This document shows, in pieces, positions 16,166-25,227 of a stretch of DNA of 64,000 nucleotides (its first letter is position 1; each line of letters opens with the position of its first letter). The DNA lies in NCBI GenBank assembly GCA_963771435.1, contig CAVYTF010000028.1, positions 62,001-126,000 on the forward strand. Direction: 5' to 3'. A program made the translations under genes and the position numbers. This DNA is from CAVYTF01 sp963771435 (lineage in GTDB: Bacteria > Bacteroidota > Bacteroidia > Chitinophagales > Chitinophagaceae). The notes below the pieces were generated by a model that saw only the letters and a program-made list of their open reading frames with translations, had not been told where the DNA came from and did no database searches.

Positions 16166-18808
16166 ATGAAAAAAGCTTTCCTCTTTCTTTTGATTGCTTT
16201 ATGTGTTTGTAAAACAACGGGAAGCCTTGCACAAGTTCTTGCAAGTGATTCGCTGGCATTGGTTGATTTTTATGATAGTACAGGTGGTGCAAACTGGACT
16301 AACAATGCCGGATGGCTTGATGGGCCAATAATTTATTGGCATGGCATTACACTGGATGGTACAGGAAAAAGGGTAGCAGGAATAAGTCTGGGTAGTAATA
16401 ATTTAACAGGAAGCTTACCATCATCTTTAGGAAGTCTGGGCTTCTTAACCAGTTTAGAATTGAGCTCTAATCAATTGAGCGGTAATATCCCATCATCTAT
16501 AGGGGGCCTTACTGGGTTGACATATTTAGCTTTAAGTGGGAATCAATTGAGTGGTAGCATACCGTCATCTATAGGGAATCTTAATAAGTTAGTATGGTTA
16601 CTTTTAAGCTCAAATCAATTGAGCGGGAGTATACCGCCATCAATAGGAAATCTTACAGTTTATAACCTAGACTTCAGCTATAATCAATTAACTGGTAGTA
16701 TACCATCATCTTTAGGGAATATGCCCGACCCTGGTACAGGCCCAAATATTCAAAACTTAGATTTAAGTTATAACAAGTTAACGGACACCATACCATCATC
16801 TTTTGGAAATCTTGTGAACCTAGAGTACTTAAGTTTAAGCAATAACCAATTAACCGGATCAATACCCTCAACTCTAGGAATACATATAGATGGAGATGTA
16901 GTAACTTTTGATCTAAACAATAACCAATTAACTGGATCAATTCCATCATCTCTTGCATACATACATACTTTATATTTAAGCAATAACCAATTAACAGGTT
17001 CACTTCCTGTAATGCAAAACAATACTCTTGATCTTAGTTATAATCAATTAACCGATATGGGACAGTTTGCCAACACTCCTATACAAAACTTATATCTAAA
17101 CAATAACCAATTAGCCGGATCAATACCCTCTACTATTGGGAACCTTACAGGCCTTCAGCTTCTTGATCTTAGTAATAACCAATTGAGCGGTAGCATACCA
17201 TCTGTATTATCAGCCCTTTCTAGTTTGCAAACTTTGAATCTTAGCAATAATCAATTAAGCGGAACAATACCGACTATAAATCTGAATACCGCCACTAATC
17301 CTTCTCTTGCCCTTGGCACAAATCAATTTACATTCAATCGTATGGAAGATATTGCTGAATACAATACCAATGGCCCCCTCGTTGCCACTTATGCACCCCA
17401 AGCGTATATTCCGCTACATTACAACGCAGGGCAGTACTCTGTTTCTGCAGGAGGCACATTAAGCAATAATACTTATAACTGGTATAAAGAAGGAACTTTA
17501 GTAGCTGCAATTGTTGGGGATTCAACTTACACTCCAAGCGGTGGGGGGAAGTATTCGGTAGCGGTTACTAATTCTATAGTTACTAACCCTACTTTTGTAG
17601 GTACTGACCTTGTTTTGTATAGCGATTCGATTCTGGCTGGAATAGATTCTTTAAACATCATGCCCGATCATCCACTTGTTGAATACGCGAACCGTCAAAA
17701 TATTAATGCCAATGGCTGGACGGATTATTATTGGGATAATAATACACCAAATGATTATACAGATGATACGCTGCTGTTATCGTTGAATACAAACGGGCAA
17801 AATATTGGCAGTATTGGCGATGGAACATTTGCTGTGAAGTTGGCGGCCACTGCGGGGGCAGGCAGTGATATGGGTATTGAGTTAACCAACCCTTTAATCA
17901 CTAACCCTTCGGGCTTTTGGGTGATGAACAGATACTGGTTGGTGATGCCGACGACTGAGCCAATGGCTAATGTGGGGGTGAGGTTTTATTATAACAACCA
18001 GGATCTAGCTGATGTGAATGGTTCTTATCCAACACATAACCTGACGAACCAACAGCTTATCTTTTATAAAGCTATTGGTGGCAATCCTGACCCTACTACG
18101 AATCTGGCAGGAGCAACAGGTATCATAAGCATATTAAACTCTACTTATGCAAGCGATACAACGTGGACTTATCATCAACTAACCGATACTACGCAGTATG
18201 CAGAGTTTAGCGTGGCGAGTTTCTCCGGCGGTGGCGGTGGCGGTACGGGGAATGACGAGGCGTTGCCGATAAAGCTGTTGAACTTTACTGCTACCAAAGA
18301 AGGTAATAGGAACTTGTTGCAATGGACGACAGCTAATGAAGTAAACAGTAGTTATTTTAATGTTGAGAGGAGCAGCGATGGAGCTAGTTTTACTGGCATT
18401 GGACAAGTAAATGCCGTAGGTAATAGCAGTGTTGCGAAGAACTATTCTTTGGTTGATGCCAAGCCGGTTAATGGTATGAATTATTACAGGTTGAAGATGA
18501 TGGATAAGGATGGGCAGTTTAGTTATAGTTTGATAAGAACGATCAATGAAACGGTAAGTTTTGTGGCGAGTATTTATCCTAACCCGGTGAAGAATAAGCT
18601 GAACCTGAACTTTAATAGTGATAAAGCGATGATGGTGGAGGTAGTGGTTGTGGATAATGAAGGGAAGATGGTTGGTTCGCAACAAGTGCAGATTGCTGCG
18701 GGGGTATCTATTCAAAGTATTAATGTTGGGGCGTTGAGTAGCGGGGTTTATTATGTGAGGGTGGTTAACAGTGATGGGGGGACGGGGTTGAAGTTTGTAA
18801 AGGAATAA
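16166..18808 (+). CDS. T9SS-secreted leucine-rich repeat protein (plant-type LRRs)
   Basis: The 880-residue protein has a signal peptide (1-23), an N-terminal cap (WTNNAGWLDG), and about 14 leucine-rich repeats in residues 60-390. The repeat consensus is LxLSxNQLxGSIPSSIGNL, 22-25 residues long, the class best known from plant receptor proteins. A beta-sandwich-like middle follows, then a Gly-rich linker, the LPIKLLNFTA...NYYRLKMMD module and a type A T9SS sorting domain (about 805-880, ending KFVKE). It should be exported to the cell surface and bind a protein or glycan. A full signal peptide and intact sorting domain argue that it is functional. Confidence 0.9.
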   Translation: MKKAFLFLLIALCVCKTTGSLAQVLASDSLALVDFYDSTGGANWTNNAGWLDGPIIYWHGITLDGTGKRVAGISLGSNNLTGSLPSSLGSLGFLTSLELSSNQLSGNIPSSIGGLTGLTYLALSGNQLSGSIPSSIGNLNKLVWLLLSSNQLSGSIPPSIGNLTVYNLDFSYNQLTGSIPSSLGNMPDPGTGPNIQNLDLSYNKLTDTIPSSFGNLVNLEYLSLSNNQLTGSIPSTLGIHIDGDVVTFDLNNNQLTGSIPSSLAYIHTLYLSNNQLTGSLPVMQNNTLDLSYNQLTDMGQFANTPIQNLYLNNNQLAGSIPSTIGNLTGLQLLDLSNNQLSGSIPSVLSALSSLQTLNLSNNQLSGTIPTINLNTATNPSLALGTNQFTFNRMEDIAEYNTNGPLVATYAPQAYIPLHYNAGQYSVSAGGTLSNNTYNWYKEGTLVAAIVGDSTYTPSGGGKYSVAVTNSIVTNPTFVGTDLVLYSDSILAGIDSLNIMPDHPLVEYANRQNINANGWTDYYWDNNTPNDYTDDTLLLSLNTNGQNIGSIGDGTFAVKLAATAGAGSDMGIELTNPLITNPSGFWVMNRYWLVMPTTEPMANVGVRFYYNNQDLADVNGSYPTHNLTNQQLIFYKAIGGNPDPTTNLAGATGIISILNSTYASDTTWTYHQLTDTTQYAEFSVASFSGGGGGGTGNDEALPIKLLNFTATKEGNRNLLQWTTANEVNSSYFNVERSSDGASFTGIGQVNAVGNSSVAKNYSLVDAKPVNGMNYYRLKMMDKDGQFSYSLIRTINETVSFVASIYPNPVKNKLNLNFNSDKAMMVEVVVVDNEGKMVGSQQVQIAAGVSIQSINVGALSSGVYYVRVVNSDGGTGLKFVKE

Positions 18809-18930
18809 GAAAGTTTGTGGTTTATGGTTTGTAGTTTGTGGCACAAGGAATAACGAAGGCATAAAGGGGCACGAAGTTTTTATTTGAACCGCAAAGGATG
18901 TAAAAGGAAGGCAGCGCAAAGGGCACAGAG
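18809..18930. repeat. Heptamer-type repeats and dispersed CACGAAG motif
   Basis: 18814-18840 is a run of TTTGTGG/TTTATGG/TTTGTAG heptamers. It is followed by AACGAAGGCATAAAGGGGCA and related GCAAAGGGCAC words, similar to the sequence after the 80-bp repeats at 4450-4486. Confidence 0.6.
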
Positions 18931-18984
18931 AATGGTTGGCCATCTAAATATAAATAGGAGCAAATTTGGCAGCCCCTCTTTATG

Positions 18985-20379
18985 CTATTTCACTGCTTCA
19001 ATTACTTTTTGGAGAAAGCCATCAGCGTCGTAATTGCCGTGTTGGGTTAGGCCTAAACGGACGACTACGAGGTTTTTGGAGGGGATGATGAAGATGTTTT
19101 GGCCTTCGAAGCCGTCTGCACAGAACATATCGGTGGGGACATGGGGGTAGTCCCGGTTGGGAGGGTTGCCTTTTTGCCCTGCATTGAGCCAAAACATTAA
19201 CCCATATTGCCCCATTAGACTGTCCGTTGTAGATGCTGGAGTGGCTGTTTCTTTTACCCAATTACCGGGCAAAATTTGCTGGCCGTTGTAGATGCCGTTT
19301 TGGGAGTAAAGCAGGCCAAAACGCGCCCAATCGCGGGCGGTGGCGTACATATAAGAGGAGCCGACAAAAGTGCCTGAGGCATCGGGCTCCATTACGGCGC
19401 TGTATATTCCTAGCCTGTAAAATAAACTGTCGTAAGGAAAAGCATGGTATTCCTGTTCGCCAACGGTTTGGCGGACGATGCGGGAGACGATATTACTGTT
19501 GCCGCTGGAATAATAAAACATTGTGCCCGGTTGGTGTATTAAAGAATGAGAGGCAGTGAAGGATGCCATATCGGCTTTTTGGAAAAGCATTTGGGTGGCG
19601 TCGCTGCTTTTGGTGTAGTCTTCCACAAAACCAAGGCCACTGCTTTGCTGCATTAGGTTCTTTGTGGTGATGGCATGTCGAGGGTCGGTGGCGTTGCTCC
19701 ATTCGGGAACGGGTGCGGGGTCATCAATATTTAGTTTGCCATTCTTAACCAAAATGCCAACCAGTGCAGAAGTGATGCTTTTGGTCATGCTCCATCCGAT
19801 GAGCTTTGTATCTTTTGAGAAGCCGGGTGAATACTGTTCGGCAATTATTTTTCCATTGTATAAAATAATAACAGCTCTTGTGCGGATGGGATGGGTGGTA
19901 TCTTTTTCAGTGAAGATATAGTTGACAGCCTGCTGTAATTGCGCTTTATCAATGTTGGCAGGGAGGCTATCGCCAGATCTATTTCCCATTGGCCATAAAA
20001 CGGTATCCTGGTTGATGGCAGGCGGGGAAGCGAGATGAAATTGTTGTGCACGTATCTGCGCTTCGGTCAGTTCATTTACCAAAGTGGCGCCGAGACCCCT
20101 GCGATAGATGGCTTTTTTCCTGCCGAACCCAAACACAGTGCCCGTGACGGAAGAATCTTTATAATCAACCGTGAATGTGCCTAGGGACATTGGGAAGAAA
20201 CCAAGCTCCTGGGCGCGTTCCTGCTGCTCGCTCCTGCCTGCTACAAAAACAGCAGAGCACATGTTCTTTGCGCCATAGCCGCTGATGATGGGGAAAGAAA
20301 GCCAGCAGTAACGGATGCCATAACCCAAAGCTACTATAACGATAAAGAGCAAAACCCTTGTGATAATTCTTTTTTTCAT
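18985..20379 (-). CDS. Serine hydrolase of the beta-lactamase/class C (S12) family
   Basis: The 464-residue protein has a membrane anchor or signal segment at about 6-25. The S12 motifs are SMTK (Ser197, Lys200), a YSSGN element (about 290-294) in the place of YxN, and a late HG-type region near HGNYDADGF. Family members include penicillin-binding proteins, esterases and D-aminopeptidases; the sequence does not say which, and true resistance activity is not implied. I chose ATG 20379, where the hydrophobic segment begins; the upstream frame would add 21 polar residues. It lies about 70 bp after the YdeI-like gene on the same strand. Confidence 0.85.
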   Translation of the reverse strand: MKKRIITRVLLFIVIVALGYGIRYCWLSFPIISGYGAKNMCSAVFVAGRSEQQERAQELGFFPMSLGTFTVDYKDSSVTGTVFGFGRKKAIYRRGLGATLVNELTEAQIRAQQFHLASPPAINQDTVLWPMGNRSGDSLPANIDKAQLQQAVNYIFTEKDTTHPIRTRAVIILYNGKIIAEQYSPGFSKDTKLIGWSMTKSITSALVGILVKNGKLNIDDPAPVPEWSNATDPRHAITTKNLMQQSSGLGFVEDYTKSSDATQMLFQKADMASFTASHSLIHQPGTMFYYSSGNSNIVSRIVRQTVGEQEYHAFPYDSLFYRLGIYSAVMEPDASGTFVGSSYMYATARDWARFGLLYSQNGIYNGQQILPGNWVKETATPASTTDSLMGQYGLMFWLNAGQKGNPPNRDYPHVPTDMFCADGFEGQNIFIIPSKNLVVVRLGLTQHGNYDADGFLQKVIEAVK

Positions 20380-20451
20380 TGTTTGTGATCGAGGGCGTGA
20401 ATGTAAAGAAGAAATGGATAAGTGAGGGTGAAATAAATGCATGAAGAATAT

Positions 20452-20973
20452 TTATTTGAATAAATCATCCCTTTCTTCCTTTAATGCGCGCACCATCTGG
20501 CCAAAGTGCATTTGGCGTGCACAGGCGGTTACAGCTTGTGCTATCCTTTTGGCTTTTGTTTGTTCGGTTTTGGCGCTTTCTATCCATTTGGAATAATAGT
20601 TTCTGTGGGAGGGCGGCAGCTTATTAAAATAAGCCAATGCTGGAGGTTCATCTTCCAGGCAGTCCATTAATTCTTTGAGAGGTTCATAAGCCTTATTATC
20701 AAGCTGTAGTTTTACACTGAGTGTTGCGCCTTTGTTCTTTTTTATTTTCTTCCTTATCTCTGACTTCAGTGCCATTATAAAATCCCCTTCGCCCATAGGT
20801 ATCAATGCAAGACCCTGGAAAGCGTAATCATCGAGTTTGCCCTTTACGCGAAAAGACTTTTTATTGTTTGGCTTTAGTTGTTGGGCGATGGCGGCAGGGA
20901 TGTGGATATAACTCCAACCGGTTTTCTCGCCCATTTCTCCGAACTGTAGTATGGTGGTTGTGAAGTGGATCAT
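20452..20973 (-). CDS. YdeI/OmdA-family protein with DUF1905 domain
   Basis: The 173-residue protein has an N-terminal DUF1905 beta-barrel (about 1-90; GWSYIHIPAAIAQQL, FRVKGKLDDYAFQGLALIP) and a C-terminal helical YdeI-like part with SHRNYYSKWIESAKTEQTK, typical of bacteriocin-protection/OmdA relatives. The biochemical role is not established. The start at 20973 leads directly into the domain. An AAGTAAAA-type simple repeat lies immediately upstream. Confidence 0.78.
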   Translation of the reverse strand: MIHFTTTILQFGEMGEKTGWSYIHIPAAIAQQLKPNNKKSFRVKGKLDDYAFQGLALIPMGEGDFIMALKSEIRKKIKKNKGATLSVKLQLDNKAYEPLKELMDCLEDEPPALAYFNKLPPSHRNYYSKWIESAKTEQTKAKRIAQAVTACARQMHFGQMVRALKEERDDLFK

Positions 20974-21011
20974 AAGTAAAAAGTAAAAAATCAAAAGTAA
21001 AAAGTAAAAAG
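20974..21011. repeat. AAGTAAAA simple repeat
   Basis: A short array of 7-8 bp AAGTAAA units lies directly upstream of the YdeI-like start codon. Similar arrays occur at 26996-27018 and 34351-34418. Confidence 0.7.
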
Positions 21012-21066
21012 GGATCCACTATAGCAATTACTAAAAATAAAAAGTACATCAGACGCAGAAAAAGCG

Positions 21067-21074
21067 TACTTTTG
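21067..21074 (+). promoter_or_regulatory. Possible -7 element for queA (TACTTTTG)
   Basis: TACTTTTG followed by CAACC fits the Bacteroidota -7 consensus and lies 90 bases before the queA start. No clear -33 TTTG is present, so confidence is modest. Confidence 0.35.
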
Positions 21075-21163
21075 CAACCTTTCCAAAAAAATCATGCCGT
21101 AACATGACACTTGCCCGGTGATGCAGGGCACATGTATGTGGCCATTGATAAATCAATAGCAAC

Positions 21164-22213
21164 ATGAAACTTAGCCAGTTTAAATTTGATCTGCCGCTTA
21201 ATCTGATCGCACAAAACCCTACCAAGCGGAGGGAAGACAGCCGTATGCTGGTGGTGGACCGCCACACCGGCAAAATGGAGAACAAACACTTCAGAGATAT
21301 CCTTGATTACTTTGATGATAAGGATGCTTTTGTTATTAACAATACCAAGGTTTTTCCTGCGCGTATGTATGGCCGCAAGGAAAAAACAGGCGCTAAAATA
21401 GAAGTGTTCCTTTTAAGAGAACTGAACAAGCCCAACCGCCTTTGGGATGTAATTGTTGATCCCGCAAGAAAAATACGTGTTGGTAATAAATTATATTTTG
21501 GCGAAAATGATGAACTGGTAGCTGAAGTAATTGACAACACAACCAGCCGAGGGCGTACCATCCGTTTTTTATGGGACAGTGATGAAGAGAGCTTTAAGAA
21601 AATGCTTGAGTTTTTGGGCGAAACGCCTTTGCCAAAATATATTAAGCGCAAACCGGATGAAGAAGACCGTTTGAGGTTTCAGACGGTGTATGCTAAGCAT
21701 GAAGGAGCGGTAGCTGCACCTACGGCGGGGCTGCATTTCAGCCATGAACTGATAAAACGCTGCGAAATAAAAGGGATACGTTTTGCTGAACTGACGCTGC
21801 ACACAGGACTCGGGACTTTTCGCCCGATAGAAGTGGAAGACCTGAGCAAGCATAAAATGGATGCGGAATATTACAGCATTAATGAAGAATGCTGCAAAAT
21901 TGTAAATAAGGCAAAAGAAACAGGGCGCCGTATATGCTCCATCGGGACCACTACGATGCGCGCAATGGAAACAAGCTTTACTGCTGAAAAATATCTGAAA
22001 CCGAGCGAAGGATGGACCAATATTTTTATTCATCCGCCGTATAAATTCAATATAGCGGACAGCCTTGTCACTAATCTGCATCTGCCTAAAACAGGCTTGC
22101 TGGTGATGACATCAGCGTTTGCAGGTTACGACCTTGTAAATGAGGCTTACAAAAAAGCCATCAAAGATAAGTACCGGTTTTTTACATACGGCGATGCTAT
22201 GCTGATAATATAG
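21164..22213 (+). CDS. queA: S-adenosylmethionine:tRNA ribosyltransferase-isomerase
   Basis: The 349-residue product is a full-length QueA. It starts KLSQFKFDLPLNLIAQNP and has DSRMLVVDRHTG, VINNTKVFPARM, PLPKYIKRKP, VAAPTAGLHFS and the C-terminal LHLPKTGLLVMTSAFAG. It moves the ribosyl part of AdoMet onto 7-aminomethyl-7-deazaguanine in tRNA, making epoxyqueuosine. A strong terminator follows 22 bases after the stop. Confidence 0.96.
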   Translation: MKLSQFKFDLPLNLIAQNPTKRREDSRMLVVDRHTGKMENKHFRDILDYFDDKDAFVINNTKVFPARMYGRKEKTGAKIEVFLLRELNKPNRLWDVIVDPARKIRVGNKLYFGENDELVAEVIDNTTSRGRTIRFLWDSDEESFKKMLEFLGETPLPKYIKRKPDEEDRLRFQTVYAKHEGAVAAPTAGLHFSHELIKRCEIKGIRFAELTLHTGLGTFRPIEVEDLSKHKMDAEYYSINEECCKIVNKAKETGRRICSIGTTTMRAMETSFTAEKYLKPSEGWTNIFIHPPYKFNIADSLVTNLHLPKTGLLVMTSAFAGYDLVNEAYKKAIKDKYRFFTYGDAMLII

Positions 22214-22234
22214 CCCATAATAAATTATACTTTA

Positions 22235-22262
22235 GAAGCCTCTTTTGAGGCTTTTATTTTTT
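22235..22262 (+). terminator. Intrinsic terminator after queA
   Basis: AAGCCTC (22236-22242) and GAGGCTT (22247-22253) pair around a TTTT loop and are followed by TTATTTTTT. Confidence 0.85.
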
Positions 22263-22269
22263 GAGGGAA

Positions 22270-22297
22270 TTAAAAAGCCGCTGCGTTGCAACGGCTT
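22270..22297 (-). terminator. Intrinsic terminator for the minus-strand DUF2795 gene
   Basis: AAGCCG (22275-22280) pairs with CGGCTT (22292-22297), with an inner TGC/GCA pairing. On the minus strand the stem is followed by a T-run (the AAAAA before 22275). Confidence 0.65.
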
Positions 22298-22320
22298 AAT
22301 GATGTTTGTGCTGAGCTTAT

Positions 22321-22546
22321 TTAATATTCGTCTTCGTTAAACATAAAGTCTTCCTGGCTGGGATAATCCGGCCAGATGTCTTCTATGCTTTCATACACTT
22401 CAATGCCTTCGTCTTCCAGTTCCTGGAGGTTTTCGACCACTTCAATGGGGGCACCGCTGCGGATGGCATAATCAATTAATTCATCTTTTGTTGCCGGCCA
22501 GGGAGCTTCTTCAAGATAGCTGGGCTAATTCTAAAGTCCAAAACAT
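22321..22546 (-). CDS. DUF2795 family small acidic protein (frameshifted)
   Basis: On the minus strand ATG 22546 reads MFWTLELA. After one skipped base the frame continues SYLEEAPWPATKDELIDYAI, RSGAPIEVVENLQELEDEG and ends WPDYPSQEDFMFNEDEY-stop at 22321. This is the small (about 74-residue) Bacteroidota DUF2795 protein, whose APWPATKDELIDYAIRSGAP core is very conserved. An extra base in GGG at 22522-22524 breaks the start from the body, so the gene is easy to miss. A terminator follows. The function is unknown. Confidence 0.8.
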
Positions 22547-22698
22547 ACCCTATAAATTTTTTGCGCAAATGTAAGCGTTGTTTACAAATAACCAAATGAG
22601 AGTTTTTATCACCGGAAAAATAAGTACCGCCTAAAATAAAGTGATGTTTTTGTTGCCACTTGTATTTAGGTTTGCAGTGTTACGATGCTACAAAATCC

Positions 22699-23351
22699 AT
22701 GCTAAAAGCAAACAATATTCACAAACATTACGGGCAACTTCATGTGTTGAAAGGTGTGAACATTACTGTTAATGCGGGTGAAATTGTGTCTATTGTTGGT
22801 TCTTCAGGAGCGGGTAAAAGTACGTTGCTGCATATACTGGGTACGCTGGATGCAACAGATGGTGGCGAGATGATATTTAATGATGTGAATGTTCACCTGC
22901 TGAAAGGTAAAAAGCTGGCAGCGTTCAGGAATAAGAACATTGGGTTTGTTTTCCAGTTTCATCATTTATTGCCGGAGTTTACTGCGATAGAGAATGTGTG
23001 CATACCGGGATGGATAGCGGGAAGAAAAAAAGAGAAGTGCAGGAGGAAGCAAAGAAACTATTGCAGCTGCTGAACCTTGGCGACCGCCTTGAGAACAAGC
23101 CACAAATGCTTAGCGGGGGTGAGCAACAAAGGGTGGCTGTAGCAAGGGCACTGATAAATAAACCATCGATCGTGTTTGCTGATGAACCCACGGGCAACCT
23201 TGACAGTACGAATGCAAAAGAGCTACACGATCTGTTCGTGCAGCTCCGTAAAGAATTTAACCAAACCTTTCTGATCGTTACTCATAATGAAGAACTTGCT
23301 TCTATGAGTGACCGGTTGCTTCATATGAAGGATGGAGTGATCGTTGGATGA
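22699..23351 (+). CDS. ABC transporter ATP-binding protein, LolD type (frameshifted)
   Basis: Two overlapping frames make one ATPase of about 217 residues. Frame 1 has Walker A GSSGAGKST and the Q-loop FQFHHLLPEF. Frame 2 has the signature LSGGEQQRVAVARAL, Walker B IVFADEPTGNLD and the H-loop VTHN. The break is at an A7 run (23025-23031), where a missing base restores RKKREVQEEAKK. The sequence resembles LolD, which powers lipoprotein release from the inner membrane. No permease gene lies beside it, as is common for LolD in Bacteroidota. ATG 22699 matches the family start; 22660 would add 13 residues. Confidence 0.85.
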
Positions 23352-23365
23352 TATAAACCTAGCTT

Positions 23366-25165
23366 TTAATGCTGAATAATTATCTTTTGGGTATGGTTAT
23401 CTGTTGATGATATAACCTGTAATAAATATACACCACTTGCCAGGTTGCTTACGTCTACATCCTTGCTTAATGCGTTCTCTACATTGACCTGCTGCAACAA
23501 TTGGCCGTTCACGTTAAACAGTTTCAACTGCGCTTTAGTTGACTGGCTGAATAAAACATGTATCACATTGTTTGCAGGGTTAGGATAGATGATCAAACTG
23601 CTTGCAGCGAATATCTGTACCTGCTGCACGTTTGAATATTTATAAGTGCCATCATTATCCACCTCTTTTAGACGATAGAACCAAATGCCGCTGCCAACGT
23701 TCACGTCTTCAAACGCATAGCTGATAAGCGTATTAGAATTGCCCTTGGCTGCAACTGCGCCTACTTTAGTAAAGTTTATGGCGTCCGCACTGCGTTCAAC
23801 ATCAAAATGGTTGCTGTTGACCTCCGTTGTTGTTTGCCAGTTCAACTGCACGTTTTGGCCAACGGGCTTGGCTGTAAAATATAATAAAGTGACAGGCAAA
23901 GCACTTACATCAAATGAATCATCACAAGTAAGGCTCCAGTTTCCCCTGCTGTCCAGCGACCTGACATATAAAAAGTGTGTGCCGGCAGAGAGTGTATCAA
24001 TGTCGTTGGCAGTAAAGGCCTGGTTTGATATGTTCGGAGCAGGTGTTACCGGAATGTTGGTGGCATGGTTTAAGCCTGGGTCATTGTCAATAAAATATTC
24101 CACCTTAACAATGTTAGCCGTGTCTTTAGAACCTGCAAAGGATCTATAAAAATATTGGTAATTGGTGATGCTCCACTTTCCGTTCTCATCCAGGCTGCGG
24201 ATAAACAAAGTATGGAAACCTGTGGCAACGCTTGTAAGGTCAGCATTAAACGCCATGCCGCTTATATTTGTTGCCGGTGTTACTGTTATTGGTTTTGCTT
24301 TCCCTTCGCCCGGATCAGTATCAATAAAGTATTCCAATTTGCTTATTTCGCTGTAAGGAACTTTCCCATTGCTCATTTTATAGAAATACTGGTAATTGGT
24401 AATGCTCCACTTGCCGTTCTCATCCAGGCTGCGGATGAACAGCACATGAAAGCCAGTGCCTAATGACCCAATATTGGGGTTAAAAGTAATACCCGCTACC
24501 TGTATAGCAGGAGTGACAGTTATAGGTGTTGCAACCCCTTCGCCGGGGTCTTTATCAATAAAATATTCCAGCTTTTGTATGTTACTTATGGGTACCACAC
24601 CATTGCTCATTTTATAGAAATACTGGTAATTAGTGATGCTCCATTTGCCATTTTCATCCAGGCTGCGGATAAGCAATGTATGAAAGCCTGTGCCTAACGC
24701 TGCAATGTTAGGAGTGAAAGCAACACCTACTTCTTGTGTGGCCGGCGTAACAGTTATAGGTGTTGCGGCGTTTTCGCCGGGGTCTTTATCAATAAAGTAT
24801 TCCAGCTTCTGTATTTTACTGACGGGTGGCGCGCCATTGCTCATCTTATAGAAATACTGGAAATTAGTAATTCCCCATTTGCCAGAGGCGCCTGATATGC
24901 TGCTGCGGCTGCGTATAAAGAAAACATGCAGCCCACTGCCTACTGTAGAAATATCTGCATTAAAAGCCAAATTACTGATATTGGCTGCAGGCGTAGAAAC
25001 AGTAACCTGTTTGCCATGGCCATAAGCCGGAATGGAATCGATGCCATATTCAACCATATCGATCTTTTGCTGCGCATGAGTTGCATGGAAAAAGAACAAG
25101 AAAATAGAAGCAGTAATAGATCTTCTTAAAAGCCTGTTGCGCGGCATTAAAAAATATTTCGTCAT
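23366..25165 (-). CDS. T9SS-secreted protein with five tandem 78-residue repeats
   Basis: The 599-residue protein has a signal peptide (ending HATHAQ) and five tandem units of about 78 residues (roughly 32-425), each with KLEYFIDKDPGE, PITVTPA, GFHTLFIRSLDENGKWSITN and YQYFYKMSNG. The middle three are almost identical in DNA, with long stretches unchanged. The LPVTLLYFTAK...FYRLKEVD module and a type A T9SS sorting domain (from about 525, IYPNPANN) follow. It is likely a surface protein, perhaps an adhesin or binding scaffold. It lies 62 bp downstream of the beta-helix protein gene on the same strand, so the two may be co-expressed. Confidence 0.87.
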   Translation of the reverse strand: MTKYFLMPRNRLLRRSITASIFLFFFHATHAQQKIDMVEYGIDSIPAYGHGKQVTVSTPAANISNLAFNADISTVGSGLHVFFIRSRSSISGASGKWGITNFQYFYKMSNGAPPVSKIQKLEYFIDKDPGENAATPITVTPATQEVGVAFTPNIAALGTGFHTLLIRSLDENGKWSITNYQYFYKMSNGVVPISNIQKLEYFIDKDPGEGVATPITVTPAIQVAGITFNPNIGSLGTGFHVLFIRSLDENGKWSITNYQYFYKMSNGKVPYSEISKLEYFIDTDPGEGKAKPITVTPATNISGMAFNADLTSVATGFHTLFIRSLDENGKWSITNYQYFYRSFAGSKDTANIVKVEYFIDNDPGLNHATNIPVTPAPNISNQAFTANDIDTLSAGTHFLYVRSLDSRGNWSLTCDDSFDVSALPVTLLYFTAKPVGQNVQLNWQTTTEVNSNHFDVERSADAINFTKVGAVAAKGNSNTLISYAFEDVNVGSGIWFYRLKEVDNDGTYKYSNVQQVQIFAASSLIIYPNPANNVIHVLFSQSTKAQLKLFNVNGQLLQQVNVENALSKDVDVSNLASGVYLLQVISSTDNHTQKIIIQH

Positions 25166-25227
25166 ACATTAAGTTTTAAAGCAAAAGCGTTGCGCTCCTG
25201 CAATGAAGAAATTTATTTCAATGCGCG

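Noticed and set aside
23018..23040. Programmed frameshift in lolD
   Set aside because: Five other genes in the window have similar breaks at ordinary sites, so sequence error is simpler. It is kept only as a low-interest finding.
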